Positions 15,432-26,061 are shown, numbered from the stretch's first letter. The stretch is 64,000 bases of DNA from Hyphomicrobiales bacterium (GCA_900470805.1 UCCA01000050.1:1-64000); one strand, 5' to 3'. Translations and numbers: made by a program. The notes: a model not told the origin generated them from the letters alone.

Positions 15432-16203
15432 ACTTGCTCTCCCCAAGAATTCCCAGATGCGCGAAGGCAAGACCTGGCCGAAGCCCGCTGGCGCGACCAA
15501 CACACGGGAATTCCGGGTGTATCGCTGGAGCCCGGATGATGGCCAGAACCCTTCGATCGACACGTTCTATATCGACGTCGACGATTGCGGCCCGATGGTG
15601 CTCGACGGTCTTCTCTACATCAAGAACAAGATCGACCCGACGCTGACGCTGCGCCGTTCCTGTCGCGAGGGGATCTGCGGTTCGTGCGCGATGAACATCG
15701 ACGGCACCAACACGCTGGCCTGCACCAAGGGTCTCGACGACATCAAGGGCACGGTGAAGATCTATCCGCTGCCGCACCTGCCCGTCGTCAAGGATCTGGT
15801 GCCAGACCTCAACAACTTCTACGCCCAGCACCGCTCGATCGAGCCGTGGCTGAAGACCGTTTCGCCGGCGCCGGCCAAGGAATGGAAGCAGAGCCACGAC
15901 GACCGCCAGAAGCTCGACGGCCTCTACGAGTGCATCCTGTGCGCCTGCTGCTCGACCTCCTGTCCGAGCTACTGGTGGAACGGCGACCGCTATCTCGGTC
16001 CCGCCGTTCTGCTGCAGGCCTATCGCTGGCTGATCGATTCGCGCGACGAGGCCACCGGCGAGCGGCTCGACAATCTTGAGGATCCCTTCCGGCTCTATCG
16101 CTGCCACACGATCATGAACTGCGCGCAGACTTGCCCGAAGGGTCTGAATCCGGCGAAGGCGATCGCCGAGATCAAGAAGATGATGGTCGAGCGCCGGGTC
16201 TAG
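15424..16203 (+). CDS. sdhB: Succinate dehydrogenase iron-sulphur subunit
   Basis: 259-aa protein passing electrons from SdhA to the membrane quinone. The [2Fe-2S] cysteines are in SCREGICGSCAMNI plus a later Cys in NTLAC. The [4Fe-4S] and [3Fe-4S] ligands are in CILCACCSTSCPSYWW and CHTIMNCAQTCPKGLNP. The ATG overlaps the end of the PIN-toxin gene by 8 bases. Apart from this unusual neighbour, sequence and length are ordinary. No strong terminator is visible downstream. Confidence 0.97.
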   Translation: MVELALPKNSQMREGKTWPKPAGATNTREFRVYRWSPDDGQNPSIDTFYIDVDDCGPMVLDGLLYIKNKIDPTLTLRRSCREGICGSCAMNIDGTNTLACTKGLDDIKGTVKIYPLPHLPVVKDLVPDLNNFYAQHRSIEPWLKTVSPAPAKEWKQSHDDRQKLDGLYECILCACCSTSCPSYWWNGDRYLGPAVLLQAYRWLIDSRDEATGERLDNLEDPFRLYRCHTIMNCAQTCPKGLNPAKAIAEIKKMMVERRV

Positions 16204-16475
16204 CCTCCGTCGGACGCCGGCGGCTCCAGACGGGGCTGCCGGACGCATTTGCGTGCCGAAGCAACAGAGAATCGGCCGCCCATCACCTTGCTGACAAATT
16301 CTATCTGCAGGACGTTCTTGGCCACCACGGTTGAATTGCGCCGTTTCAGGCCTAGCTCAGTCACGGGCAATTTACGGCTGTGACGACTTGATTAACCAAA
16401 GTGAAATACGTTAGTTCGAAAATAACCCTAATTTTTAGTTTCATGCGACAAAAGCGGACATTCGGGAGCATTCAG

Positions 16476-17000
16476 ATGCAGTTGCGATATGCGATGACAG
16501 GTATGGCGGTTGTTCTGTCACTCGCCGGTTGCCAGCGGACGGCCTATAACGATGCGAGCTACAATTCGACTTCGGCGCCGGCGCCTTTGACGGCGCAGCC
16601 GGTTCCCCAGGTGCAGGGCGGGCAGCTGCCGCCTCCGGGCGGTTCCTCGCAGTTCCCGGCGGCTCCGGCCACCAACGCGCCGATGGGCGGCGTGCAGGGT
16701 GGGGCGATGGCGTCCAATGGCGGCGGCCTCGATGTCACCAAGGAATCGCTGGTCGGCAGCTGGCGGGTCAACGGCTCGTGCGACATGTTCCTGACGCTCA
16801 CCAATCTCGGCAGCGGTTCGCGCGGCGGCACGCGCGGTTGCGTCGGCGAGCTGACAGCGATGCGCTCATGGGAAGTGTCGGGCAAGCAGGTCGTTCTCAA
16901 GGACGTCAACGGCAACCAGGTCGGCAGCGTCTACAAGACCGCCGACAATGCCTTCAGCGGCCAGACCAGCAGCGGCCAGCCGATCGCGCTCAGCCGGTAA
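16476..17000 (+). CDS. Omp19-like lipoprotein with protease-inhibitor (AprI/Inh) domain
   Basis: 174-aa lipoprotein: a signal peptide ending in the lipobox LAGC (Cys19), a Pro/Ala/Gly-rich linker (about 25-85), and a C-terminal beta-barrel domain. The domain includes LVGSWRVNGSCDMFLTL and GTRGCVGELTAMRSWEV, the AprI/Inh inhibitor fold with its conserved Cys pair. Brucella Omp19 is the nearest described relative and inhibits host proteases. GGGAG at 16464-16468 supports the ATG at 16476 over upstream starts. A terminator-like hairpin follows. Confidence 0.85.
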   Translation: MQLRYAMTGMAVVLSLAGCQRTAYNDASYNSTSAPAPLTAQPVPQVQGGQLPPPGGSSQFPAAPATNAPMGGVQGGAMASNGGGLDVTKESLVGSWRVNGSCDMFLTLTNLGSGSRGGTRGCVGELTAMRSWEVSGKQVVLKDVNGNQVGSVYKTADNAFSGQTSSGQPIALSR

Positions 17001-17033
17001 GCGAGCCGGCGGCTCGCTCCGCCGATCTTTTTC
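17001..17033 (+). terminator. Probable terminator after the Omp19-like gene
   Basis: A perfect 7-bp stem GCGAGCC/GGCTCGC with a GGC loop (17001-17017) directly follows the stop codon. A short T-run (17029-17033) comes 11 bases later. The spacing to the T-run is long, so termination may be partial, with zapE following at 17050. Confidence 0.45.
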
Positions 17034-17049
17034 AGGCGGATTTTCTAAA

Positions 17050-18213
17050 ATGCAACCGATGCCAGACTACAGCTTGAGCGTCAGCGAACAATTGAAGTCG
17101 CTGACGGCTTCGGGTTCGCTGCAGCTCGACGATGCCCAGATGCACGTGGCCAAGTGTCTCGATCGGGTGCTGTCCGACCTCAAGCAGAAGCGTCCGGCGG
17201 CGAAGTCGAGCGCGCTCGGCTGGCTGTTCGCGGCCAAGAAGAAATCCTCCGAGACGATCAAGGGCCTCTACATCCACGGCAGCGTCGGGCGCGGCAAGAC
17301 CATGCTGATGGACATGTTCTTCGAGATGGCGCCGACGAAAAAGAAGCGTCGGGCGCATTTTCACGAATTCATGACCGACGTGCACAACCGTATCGCGGCG
17401 CACCGGCTGAAGCTGAAGAACGGCGAGACCAAGCAGGCGGACCCGATCCCGGTCGTGGGTGCCGATCTCTATGACGAGGCCGAATTGCTGTGCTTCGACG
17501 AGTTCACCGTCACAGACATCGCCGATGCGATGATCCTGTCGCGGTTGTTTTCCGACCTGTTCGGGCGCGGTTGCATTCTCGTCGCGACCTCCAACGTAGA
17601 GCCCGACAATCTCTATCGCGACGGGCTGAACCGCAGCCTGTTCACGCCGTTCATCGGCCTGCTCAACCAGTATGTCGAGACGGTGACGCTGGATTCGCCG
17701 ACGGATTACCGGATGGAGAAGATCAACAGCTTGCCGGTCTACCTGTCGCCGCTGGGGCCGCATGCGGACATGGCGATGGATGCCTCGTGGAACCAGGCGC
17801 TTCACGGGCGCAAGGCGCAGCCGATCGAGATCCCGATGAAGGGGCGCTCGATCCATGTGCCGCTGGCCGTCGACCGGCTGGCGCGGTTCTCGTTTGCCGA
17901 TCTTTGCGACAAGCCGCTCGGCGCTGCCGACTTTCTCGCCATCTCCGAACGCTTTGATGCCATATTTGTCGATCACGTTCCCTTGCTCGGACCGGAGAAG
18001 CGCAACCAGACGAAGCGCTTCATCATTCTGGTCGATACGCTCTACGACCACGCCGTCCGGCTCTATATTTCGGCGGAAGCCATGCCTGAAAACTTGCTGA
18101 CACAAGCGCGTGGTACTGAAGGTTTCGAATTCGACCGGACGGCATCGCGCCTGTTCGAGATGAGAAGTGCCGAATATCTTGCTCTTCACCACGAAAAGCG
18201 GGCGGCCGAATAG
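17050..18213 (+). CDS. zapE: Cell division ATPase ZapE (AFG1-like)
   Basis: 387-aa AAA-like ATPase of the ZapE/AFG1 family, which in E. coli associates with the FtsZ ring and in mitochondria aids turnover of respiratory subunits. Walker A is GSVGRGKT (residues 77-84), and Walker B is LLCFDEF. The conserved ATSNVEPDNLYRDGLNR segment follows. The upstream in-frame extension crosses the terminator region and is rejected. The location between sdhB and mdh is common in rhizobia, and a link to respiratory-protein quality control is plausible but unproven. Confidence 0.93.
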   Translation: MQPMPDYSLSVSEQLKSLTASGSLQLDDAQMHVAKCLDRVLSDLKQKRPAAKSSALGWLFAAKKKSSETIKGLYIHGSVGRGKTMLMDMFFEMAPTKKKRRAHFHEFMTDVHNRIAAHRLKLKNGETKQADPIPVVGADLYDEAELLCFDEFTVTDIADAMILSRLFSDLFGRGCILVATSNVEPDNLYRDGLNRSLFTPFIGLLNQYVETVTLDSPTDYRMEKINSLPVYLSPLGPHADMAMDASWNQALHGRKAQPIEIPMKGRSIHVPLAVDRLARFSFADLCDKPLGAADFLAISERFDAIFVDHVPLLGPEKRNQTKRFIILVDTLYDHAVRLYISAEAMPENLLTQARGTEGFEFDRTASRLFEMRSAEYLALHHEKRAAE

Positions 18214-18233
18214 CAGTTTCATGACAAAATAAT

Positions 18234-18247
18234 TTACGTTTACGTAA
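18234..18247. promoter_or_regulatory. Inverted repeat TTACGT-TT-ACGTAA upstream of mdh
   Basis: Perfect 6-bp inverted arms around a TT spacer, in the AT-rich 180-base gap before mdh. Its position about 150 bases upstream of the mdh start fits a regulator site for mdh-sucCDAB. The binding protein is unknown. Confidence 0.4.
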
Positions 18248-18393
18248 GAGTTTTATCTTCTAAACGATTGAAATTGTTCACCCAGAAATAATCAGTTGCC
18301 ATTTTTGTGCTTTGGGTTTATGCGATTGCGGCAATTGGGCGCAGCCCCTCCGTGCGTCGCCCGACGATTTTTGGTCGCAAAGGAAACACCGAA

Positions 18394-19356
18394 ATGGCGC
18401 GTAACAAGATCGCACTCATTGGTTCTGGCATGATTGGTGGCACGCTGGCGCATCTCGCCGGCCTCAAGGAGCTGGGCGATATCGTTCTCTTCGATATTGC
18501 CGACGGCATCCCGCAGGGCAAAGGCCTCGACATCGCACAGTCCTCGCCGGTTGAAGGCTTCGATGCCAATCTCACCGGCGCAAGCGATTACTCCGCGATC
18601 GAAGGCGCCGATGTCTGCATCGTCACCGCCGGCGTCGCCCGCAAGCCGGGCATGAGCCGCGACGATCTGCTCGGCATCAACCTCAAGGTCATGGAACAGG
18701 TCGGCGCCGGCATCAAGAAGTATGCCCCCGACGCTTTCGTCATCTGCATCACCAACCCGCTCGACGCGATGGTCTGGGCGCTGCAGAAGTTCTCCGGCCT
18801 TCCGGCCAATAAGGTCGTCGGCATGGCCGGCGTTCTGGATAGCTCGCGCTTCCGCCTGTTCCTTGCCAAGGAATTCAACGTTTCCGTTCAGGACGTCACG
18901 GCGTTCGTTCTCGGCGGCCATGGCGACACGATGGTGCCGCTTGCCCGTTACTCGACCGTCGGCGGCATTCCGCTGACCGATCTCGTCACCATGGGTTGGG
19001 TCACCAAGGAACGCCTCGAAGAAATCATCCAGCGCACCCGTGACGGCGGCGCCGAAATCGTCGGCCTGCTGAAGACCGGCTCGGCCTATTACGCACCGGC
19101 CGCTTCGGCGATCGAAATGGCCGAATCCTACCTCAAGGACAAGAAGCGCGTCCTGCCGGCCGCCGCCTATCTCTCGGGTCAGTACGGCGTCAAGGACATG
19201 TATGTCGGCGTTCCCACCGTCATCGGTGCCGGTGGCGTCGAGCGCATCATCGAGATCGACCTGAACAAGGCCGAGAAGGAAGCCTTCGAAAAGTCCGTCG
19301 GCGCCGTCGCCGGCCTGTGCGAAGCCTGCATCAACATCGCGCCGTCGCTCAAGTAA
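18394..19356 (+). CDS. mdh: Malate dehydrogenase
   Basis: 320-aa NAD-dependent enzyme converting malate to oxaloacetate. It is the lactate-dehydrogenase-like type usual in alphaproteobacteria: IALIGSGMIGGTLAHLA nucleotide loop (about residues 6-22), the substrate Arg region VARKPGMSRDDLL, and catalytic His in GGHGDTMVPL. GGAAAC precedes the chosen ATG. It is the first gene of mdh-sucCDAB, after the AT-rich promoter region at 18214-18393. Confidence 0.97.
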   Translation: MARNKIALIGSGMIGGTLAHLAGLKELGDIVLFDIADGIPQGKGLDIAQSSPVEGFDANLTGASDYSAIEGADVCIVTAGVARKPGMSRDDLLGINLKVMEQVGAGIKKYAPDAFVICITNPLDAMVWALQKFSGLPANKVVGMAGVLDSSRFRLFLAKEFNVSVQDVTAFVLGGHGDTMVPLARYSTVGGIPLTDLVTMGWVTKERLEEIIQRTRDGGAEIVGLLKTGSAYYAPAASAIEMAESYLKDKKRVLPAAAYLSGQYGVKDMYVGVPTVIGAGGVERIIEIDLNKAEKEAFEKSVGAVAGLCEACINIAPSLK

Positions 19357-19396
19357 GCCGACCGGCCGCTGACGCAATCCAAACAGGAACAGATCC

Positions 19397-20590
<1,194 letters not shown>

Positions 20591-20606
20591 TCTGGGGACC
20601 TGATAG

Positions 20607-21509
20607 ATGTCTATTCTCGTAAACAAGAATACAAAGGTTCTCGTTCAGGGCCTGACCGGCAAGACCGGCACCTTCCACACCGAACAGGCGCTGGCCTATT
20701 ACGGCACGCAGATGGTCGGCGGTATCCATCCGAAGAAGGGTGGCGAAACCTGGACCGGTTCGAAGGGCGAGAGCCTGCCGATCTTCGCCACGGTTGCCGA
20801 AGCCAAGGAACGCACCGGCGCTGACGCATCGGTGATCTACGTCCCGCCGGCAGGTGCCGCCGACGCGATCATCGAGGCGATCGACGCTGAGATCCCGTTC
20901 ATCACCTGCATCACCGAAGGCATCCCGGTCATGGACATGGTCCGCGTCAAGGCTCGCCTCGACCGCTCCAAGTCGCGCCTGCTCGGCCCGAACTGCCCGG
21001 GTATCCTGACGCCGGAAGAATGCAAGATCGGCATCATGCCGGGCTCGATCTTCCGCAAGGGTTCGGTCGGTATCGTTTCGCGCTCCGGCACGCTGACCTA
21101 CGAAGCCGTGTTCCAGACGTCGAACGAAGGCCTCGGCCAGACCACGGCCGTCGGCATCGGCGGCGATCCGGTCAAGGGTACCGAGTTCATCGACGTGCTC
21201 GAGATGTTCCTGGCCGATCCGGCCACGACCTCGATCATCATGATCGGCGAAATCGGCGGTTCGGCTGAAGAAGACGCGGCACAGTTCCTGATCGACGAAG
21301 CCAAGAAGGGCCGCAAGAAGCCGATGGCAGGCTTCATTGCCGGCCGTACGGCTCCGAAGGGCCGTACCATGGGCCATGCCGGCGCTGTCGTTTCCGGCGG
21401 CAAGGGCGATGCGGAATCGAAGATCTCGGCCATGGAAGCGGCGGGCATCAAGGTGTCGCCATCCCCGGCACGCCTCGGCAAGACGCTGGTTGAAGTCCTG
21501 AAGGGCTGA
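20607..21509 (+). CDS. sucD: Succinyl-CoA ligase, alpha subunit
   Basis: 300-aa CoA-binding and phosphohistidine subunit. It starts MSILVNKNTKVLVQGLTGKTG and has the CoA-binding loop, LLGPNCPGILTPEECKIGIMPG, and the GHAGAVVSG segment containing the phosphorylated His. The sequence is full-length. A 9-bp stem hairpin follows 14 bases after the stop, in the gap to sucA. Confidence 0.97.
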   Translation: MSILVNKNTKVLVQGLTGKTGTFHTEQALAYYGTQMVGGIHPKKGGETWTGSKGESLPIFATVAEAKERTGADASVIYVPPAGAADAIIEAIDAEIPFITCITEGIPVMDMVRVKARLDRSKSRLLGPNCPGILTPEECKIGIMPGSIFRKGSVGIVSRSGTLTYEAVFQTSNEGLGQTTAVGIGGDPVKGTEFIDVLEMFLADPATTSIIMIGEIGGSAEEDAAQFLIDEAKKGRKKPMAGFIAGRTAPKGRTMGHAGAVVSGGKGDAESKISAMEAAGIKVSPSPARLGKTLVEVLKG

Positions 21510-21523
21510 GCCAATCTATAGGT

Positions 21524-21553
21524 CGGGCAGGTTGCGCTTTCTCCACCTGCCCG
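21524..21553 (+). other. Intercistronic stem-loop between sucD and sucA
   Basis: A 9-bp perfect stem CGGGCAGGT/ACCTGCCCG with a 12-base loop, in the 157-base gap before sucA. No T-run follows, so it looks like an RNA-processing or stability element rather than a terminator. It could set different levels of sucCD and sucAB messages. Confidence 0.5.
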
Positions 21554-21666
21554 GTTCTACCCAAGACGAGAGCCGCGGACAGGCGGCGAAGACAGATGCG
21601 GCAGCTGGTCAAAGGGACCGGCAGACAACAAAGTCAGGAGGCGGACTAAAACGTCCGCGTATCACC

Positions 21667-24651
21667 ATGGCACGGCAAGAAGCCAACGAGCAGTTTCAGA
21701 TCACCTCGTTCCTGGATGGCGCCAACGCTGCTTACATCGAGCAGCTCTATGCGCGCTACGAGGACGATCCGGCATCGGTCAACGAGGAATGGCGGTCATT
21801 CTTCAAGGCGCTGGAAGACAATCCTGATGATGTGAAGCGGGCCGCCAAGGGTGCGTCCTGGCGCAAGAAGAACTGGCCTCTCCAGGCCAGCGGCGATCTG
21901 GTCTCGGCGCTCGATGGCGACTGGGGCATCATCGAGAAGGTGGTTGAAACCAAGGTCAAGGCGAAAGCCGAAGCAGCCGGCAAGCCGGCCGACGGCGCCG
22001 ACATCCTGCAGGCGACGCGCGACAGCGTGCGCGCCATCATGATGATCCGCGCCTACCGCATGCGCGGCCACCTGCACGCCAAGCTCGACCCTCTCGGCAT
22101 CGCAGCCCCGGTGGAAGACTACCACGAGCTGGCGCCTGAAAATTACGGCTTCACCGCCGCCGACTACGACCGCAAGATCTTCATCGACAACGTGCTGGGC
22201 CTCGAATACGCCAGCATCCGCGAGATGATCGAGATCCTCGAGCGCACCTACTGCTCGACGATCGGCGTCGAGTTCATGCACATTTCCAATCCCGAGGAAA
22301 AGGCCTGGATACAGGAACGCATCGAAGGTCCGGACAAGGGCGTCGCCTTCACGGCCGAAGGCAAGAAGGCGATCCTTGCGAAGATCATCGAAGCCGAAGG
22401 CTACGAGCAGTTCCTCGACGTCAAGTTCAAGGGCACCAAGCGCTTCGGTCTCGACGGCGGCGAATCGCTGATCCCGGCGCTCGAGCAGATCCTCAAGCGC
22501 GGCGGCCATCTCGGCCTCAAGGAAGCCGTGTTCGGCATGGCCCACCGCGGCCGCCTGAACGTGCTGTCCCAGGTCATGGGCAAGCCGCACCGCGCCATCT
22601 TCCACGAATTCAAGGGCGGCTCCTACGCGCCTGACGAAGTCGAAGGCTCGGGCGACGTGAAGTACCATCTCGGCGCTTCCTCCGACCGCGAATTCGACGG
22701 CAACAAGATTCACGTGTCGCTGACGGCCAACCCGTCGCACCTCGAGATCGTCGATCCCGTCGTCATGGGCAAGGCGCGCGCCAAGCAGGACATGGGCGCC
22801 ACCGTATGGGAAGGCGACACCATCCCGCTTTCCGAGCGCTCCAAGGTTCTGCCGCTCTTGATCCACGGCGACGCGGCATTCGCCGGCCAGGGCGTGATCG
22901 CCGAAATCCTCGGTCTGTCGGGCCTGCGCGGTCACCGGGTTGCCGGCACCATGCACGTGATCATCAACAACCAGATCGGCTTCACCACCAATCCGGCCTT
23001 CTCGCGTTCGTCGCCCTATCCGTCCGACGTCGCCAAGATGATCGAGGCGCCGATCCTGCACGTCAACGGCGACGATCCGGAAGCGGTCGTCTATGGCGCC
23101 AAGATCGCCATGGAATTCCGCATGAAGTTCCACAAGCCTGTGGTCCTCGACATGTTCTGCTACCGTCGCTACGGCCACAACGAAGGCGACGAACCGTCCT
23201 TCACACAGCCGAAGATGTACAAGGTCATTCGTAGCCACAAGACCGTGCTGCAGCTCTATGGCGAACGTCTGGTCGCCGAAGGTGTGCTGAGCGAAGGCGA
23301 AGTCGAGAAGATGAAGGCCGACTGGCGCGCCCATCTCGAGCAGGAGTTCGAGGCCGGGCAGCACTACAAGCCCAACAAGGCCGACTGGCTCGACGGTGAG
23401 TGGTCGGGTCTGCGCACGGCCGACAATGCCGACGAGCAGCGCCGCGGCAAGACCGCCATCCCGATGAAGCAGCTGAAGGAAATCGGCCGCAAGCTTTCCG
23501 AGATTCCGGAAGGTTTCCGCGCGCACCGCACCATCCAGCGCTTCATGGAAAACCGTTCGAACATGATCTCGACCGGCGAAGGCATCGACTGGGCGACGGC
23601 CGAAGCGCTGGCGTTCGGCGGGCTTGTCACGGAAGGCCACAAGATCCGCCTTTCCGGCCAGGATTGCGAACGCGGCACGTTCTCGCAGCGTCACTCGGTG
23701 CTCTACGATCAGGAAACGGAAGAGCGCTATATCCCGCTCGCCAACCTGTCGCCAACCCAGGCGCGCTACGAAGTCATCAACTCGATGCTGTCGGAAGAAG
23801 CCGTCCTCGGTTTCGAATACGGCTACTCGCTGGCCCGTCCGAACGCGCTGACGCTCTGGGAAGCCCAGTTCGGCGACTTCGCCAACGGTGCGCAGGTGGT
23901 GTTCGACCAGTTCATCTCGTCGGGCGAACGCAAGTGGTTGCGCATGTCGGGCCTCGTCTGCCTGCTGCCACATGGCTATGAAGGTCAGGGCCCGGAACAC
24001 TCTTCGGCCCGCCTCGAACGCTTCCTGCAGCTTTGCGCGGAAGACAACATGCAGGTTGCGAACGTCACGACGCCGGCAAACTACTTCCACATTCTGCGCC
24101 GCCAGGTGAAGCGCGATTTCCGCAAGCCGCTGATCCTGATGACGCCGAAGTCGCTGCTGCGCCACAAGCGCGCGGTGTCGGGTCTGGCGGAGATGGCCGG
24201 CGAAACCTCGTTCCACCGTCTGCTCTGGGACGATGCCGAGGTGATCAAGGATGGTCCGATCAAGCTGCAGAAGGACGCCAAGATCCGTCGCGTCGTGATG
24301 TGCTCGGGCAAGGTCTACTACGACCTGCTGGAAGAACGCGAGAAGCGCGGCGTCGACGATGTCTACCTGCTGCGCGTCGAGCAGCTCTATCCGTTCCCGG
24401 CCAAGGCGCTCATCAACGAGCTGTCGCGCTTCCGCAACGCGGAAATGGTCTGGTGCCAGGAAGAGCCGAAGAACATGGGCGCATGGTCGTTCATCGACCC
24501 GTATCTGGAATGGGTGCTTGCCCATATCGATGCGAAGTACCAGCGCGTTCGCTACACCGGACGTCCGGCCGCGGCATCGCCCGCAACCGGCCTGATGTCC
24601 AAGCATCTGGCACAGCTTGCCGCATTCCTCGAGGATGCGCTCGGCGGCTAA
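21667..24651 (+). CDS. sucA: 2-oxoglutarate dehydrogenase E1 component
   Basis: 994-aa thiamine-diphosphate enzyme that decarboxylates 2-oxoglutarate and passes succinyl to SucB. It starts MARQEANEQFQITSFLDGAN, with the N-terminal SucB-contact segment followed by HAKLDPLG. Thiamine-site residues include GMAHRGRLNVL, and the transketolase-like half begins around GIDWATAEALAFG. The in-frame extension upstream lacks a ribosome site and includes the hairpin. An antisense frame covers this gene but carries no domain signature. Confidence 0.97.
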   Translation: MARQEANEQFQITSFLDGANAAYIEQLYARYEDDPASVNEEWRSFFKALEDNPDDVKRAAKGASWRKKNWPLQASGDLVSALDGDWGIIEKVVETKVKAKAEAAGKPADGADILQATRDSVRAIMMIRAYRMRGHLHAKLDPLGIAAPVEDYHELAPENYGFTAADYDRKIFIDNVLGLEYASIREMIEILERTYCSTIGVEFMHISNPEEKAWIQERIEGPDKGVAFTAEGKKAILAKIIEAEGYEQFLDVKFKGTKRFGLDGGESLIPALEQILKRGGHLGLKEAVFGMAHRGRLNVLSQVMGKPHRAIFHEFKGGSYAPDEVEGSGDVKYHLGASSDREFDGNKIHVSLTANPSHLEIVDPVVMGKARAKQDMGATVWEGDTIPLSERSKVLPLLIHGDAAFAGQGVIAEILGLSGLRGHRVAGTMHVIINNQIGFTTNPAFSRSSPYPSDVAKMIEAPILHVNGDDPEAVVYGAKIAMEFRMKFHKPVVLDMFCYRRYGHNEGDEPSFTQPKMYKVIRSHKTVLQLYGERLVAEGVLSEGEVEKMKADWRAHLEQEFEAGQHYKPNKADWLDGEWSGLRTADNADEQRRGKTAIPMKQLKEIGRKLSEIPEGFRAHRTIQRFMENRSNMISTGEGIDWATAEALAFGGLVTEGHKIRLSGQDCERGTFSQRHSVLYDQETEERYIPLANLSPTQARYEVINSMLSEEAVLGFEYGYSLARPNALTLWEAQFGDFANGAQVVFDQFISSGERKWLRMSGLVCLLPHGYEGQGPEHSSARLERFLQLCAEDNMQVANVTTPANYFHILRRQVKRDFRKPLILMTPKSLLRHKRAVSGLAEMAGETSFHRLLWDDAEVIKDGPIKLQKDAKIRRVVMCSGKVYYDLLEEREKRGVDDVYLLRVEQLYPFPAKALINELSRFRNAEMVWCQEEPKNMGAWSFIDPYLEWVLAHIDAKYQRVRYTGRPAAASPATGLMSKHLAQLAAFLEDALGG

Positions 24652-24663
24652 AGAGAATGAGAT

Positions 24664-24688
24664 CGGAGAGGGAGCCGCTTCCTCTCCG
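24664..24688 (+). other. Intercistronic stem-loop between sucA and sucB
   Basis: An 8-bp perfect stem CGGAGAGG/CCTCTCCG with a 9-base loop, 12 bases after the sucA stop. It is followed by an AT-rich but not T-run sequence, so it is not a typical terminator. Like the sucD-sucA hairpin, it may protect or process the message. Confidence 0.45.
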
Positions 24689-24759
24689 AATTTATCCGTT
24701 CTTCGGCCTCCGCCGGAACGCCGTCCCATCACAACGATCAAAAATTCAGGATTTGAACA

Positions 24760-26007
24760 ATGGCCACAGAAATCCGCGTTCCAACTCTCGGTGAATCCGT
24801 CAGCGAGGCAACCGTCGGCACCTGGTTCAAGAAGGTCGGCGATGTCATCAAGGCCGACGAACCGCTCGTTGAGCTTGAAACCGACAAGGTGACCATCGAA
24901 GTCCCGGCGCCTGCCGCCGGCGTGCTGACCGAAATCGTCGCTCAGGCCGGCGAAACCGTCGGTCTCGACGCGCTGCTCGGTCAGATCGCCGCTGCAGCAG
25001 CCGGTGCTGCCGCTCCCGCGCCTGCCGCTGCTCCGGCCAAGGCCGCCGAGCCTGCACCCGCCGCACCGGCTCCGGTTGCCGCCGCAGCATCCGCCTCCAC
25101 TTCCGTATCCTCGATGCCGCCGGCACCGGCCGCTTCGAAGATGCTGGCTGAAAACAACATCTCTGCCGATCAGGTCGATGGCTCCGGCAAGCGCGGCCAG
25201 GTTCTGAAGGGCGACGTGATCGCCGCCGTTGCCAAGGGTATCTCCGCTCCGGCGGCTGTTCCTGCTGCACCTGTCGCCGCACGCGGTCCTTCGACCGTCG
25301 AGGATGCCGGCCGCGAAGAGCGCGTGAAGATGACGCGCCTGCGCCAGACGATCGCCAAGCGCCTCAAGGACGCCCAGAACACCGCCGCCATGCTGACCAC
25401 CTACAACGAGGTGGACATGAGCGCGGTCATGGCGTTGCGCGCCAAGTACAAGGACGTCTTTGAAAAGAAGCATGGCGTCAAGCTCGGCTTCATGGGCTTC
25501 TTCACCAAGGCGGTGACGCACGCGCTGAAAGAGTTGCCTGCCGTCAACGCCGAGATCGACGGCACCGACCTGATCTACAAGAACTACTGCCACATCGGCA
25601 TGGCCGTCGGCACCGACAAGGGCCTGGTCGTGCCGATCATCCGCGACGCCGACCAGCTGTCGATCGCCGGCATCGAAAAGGACCTCGGCCGTCTGGCGAA
25701 GCTTGCCCGCGACGGCTCGCTCTCGATGGCCGACATGCAAGGCGGCACGTTCACCATCACCAATGGCGGTGTCTACGGTTCGCTGATGTCCTCGCCGATC
25801 CTGAACGCGCCGCAGTCGGGTATTCTCGGCATGCACAAGATCCAGGATCGTCCCGTCGTCGTCGGCGGCCAGATCGTCATCCGTCCGATGATGTATCTCG
25901 CGCTCTCCTACGATCACCGCATCGTCGACGGTAAGGAAGCCGTGACCTTCCTCGTCCGCGTCAAGGAAAGCCTCGAGGATCCGGAACGTCTCGTTCTCGA
26001 TCTCTAA
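24760..26007 (+). CDS. sucB: 2-oxoglutarate dehydrogenase E2 (dihydrolipoyl succinyltransferase)
   Basis: 415-aa core of the 2-oxoglutarate dehydrogenase complex. In order: a lipoyl domain with Lys43 in LETDKVTIEVPAP, an Ala/Pro-rich flexible linker (about residues 80-125), and a peripheral-subunit-binding domain (KMLAENNISADQV onwards). The catalytic acyltransferase domain ends with SYDHRIVDGKEAV, which holds the active His. A clear hairpin terminator follows, so downstream genes are probably expressed separately or by readthrough. Confidence 0.97.
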   Translation: MATEIRVPTLGESVSEATVGTWFKKVGDVIKADEPLVELETDKVTIEVPAPAAGVLTEIVAQAGETVGLDALLGQIAAAAAGAAAPAPAAAPAKAAEPAPAAPAPVAAAASASTSVSSMPPAPAASKMLAENNISADQVDGSGKRGQVLKGDVIAAVAKGISAPAAVPAAPVAARGPSTVEDAGREERVKMTRLRQTIAKRLKDAQNTAAMLTTYNEVDMSAVMALRAKYKDVFEKKHGVKLGFMGFFTKAVTHALKELPAVNAEIDGTDLIYKNYCHIGMAVGTDKGLVVPIIRDADQLSIAGIEKDLGRLAKLARDGSLSMADMQGGTFTITNGGVYGSLMSSPILNAPQSGILGMHKIQDRPVVVGGQIVIRPMMYLALSYDHRIVDGKEAVTFLVRVKESLEDPERLVLDL

Positions 26008-26016
26008 GAGACCGAC

Positions 26017-26039
26017 AGGGCCGCGCGAGCGGCCCTTTT
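26017..26039 (+). terminator. Rho-independent terminator after sucB
   Basis: Perfect 8-bp stem AGGGCCGC/GCGGCCCT with a GCGA loop, then TTT. It lies 9 bases after the sucB stop and probably ends the mdh-sucCDAB message. Confidence 0.75.
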
Positions 26040-26061
26040 CGCCTCAGCACCGGAACCCCTG

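Noticed and set aside
21796..25917. Very long antisense open frame (1373 codons) over sucA-sucB
   Set aside because: It is the shadow of strong GC codon bias in the sense genes, has no domain signature and would span two well-identified genes.
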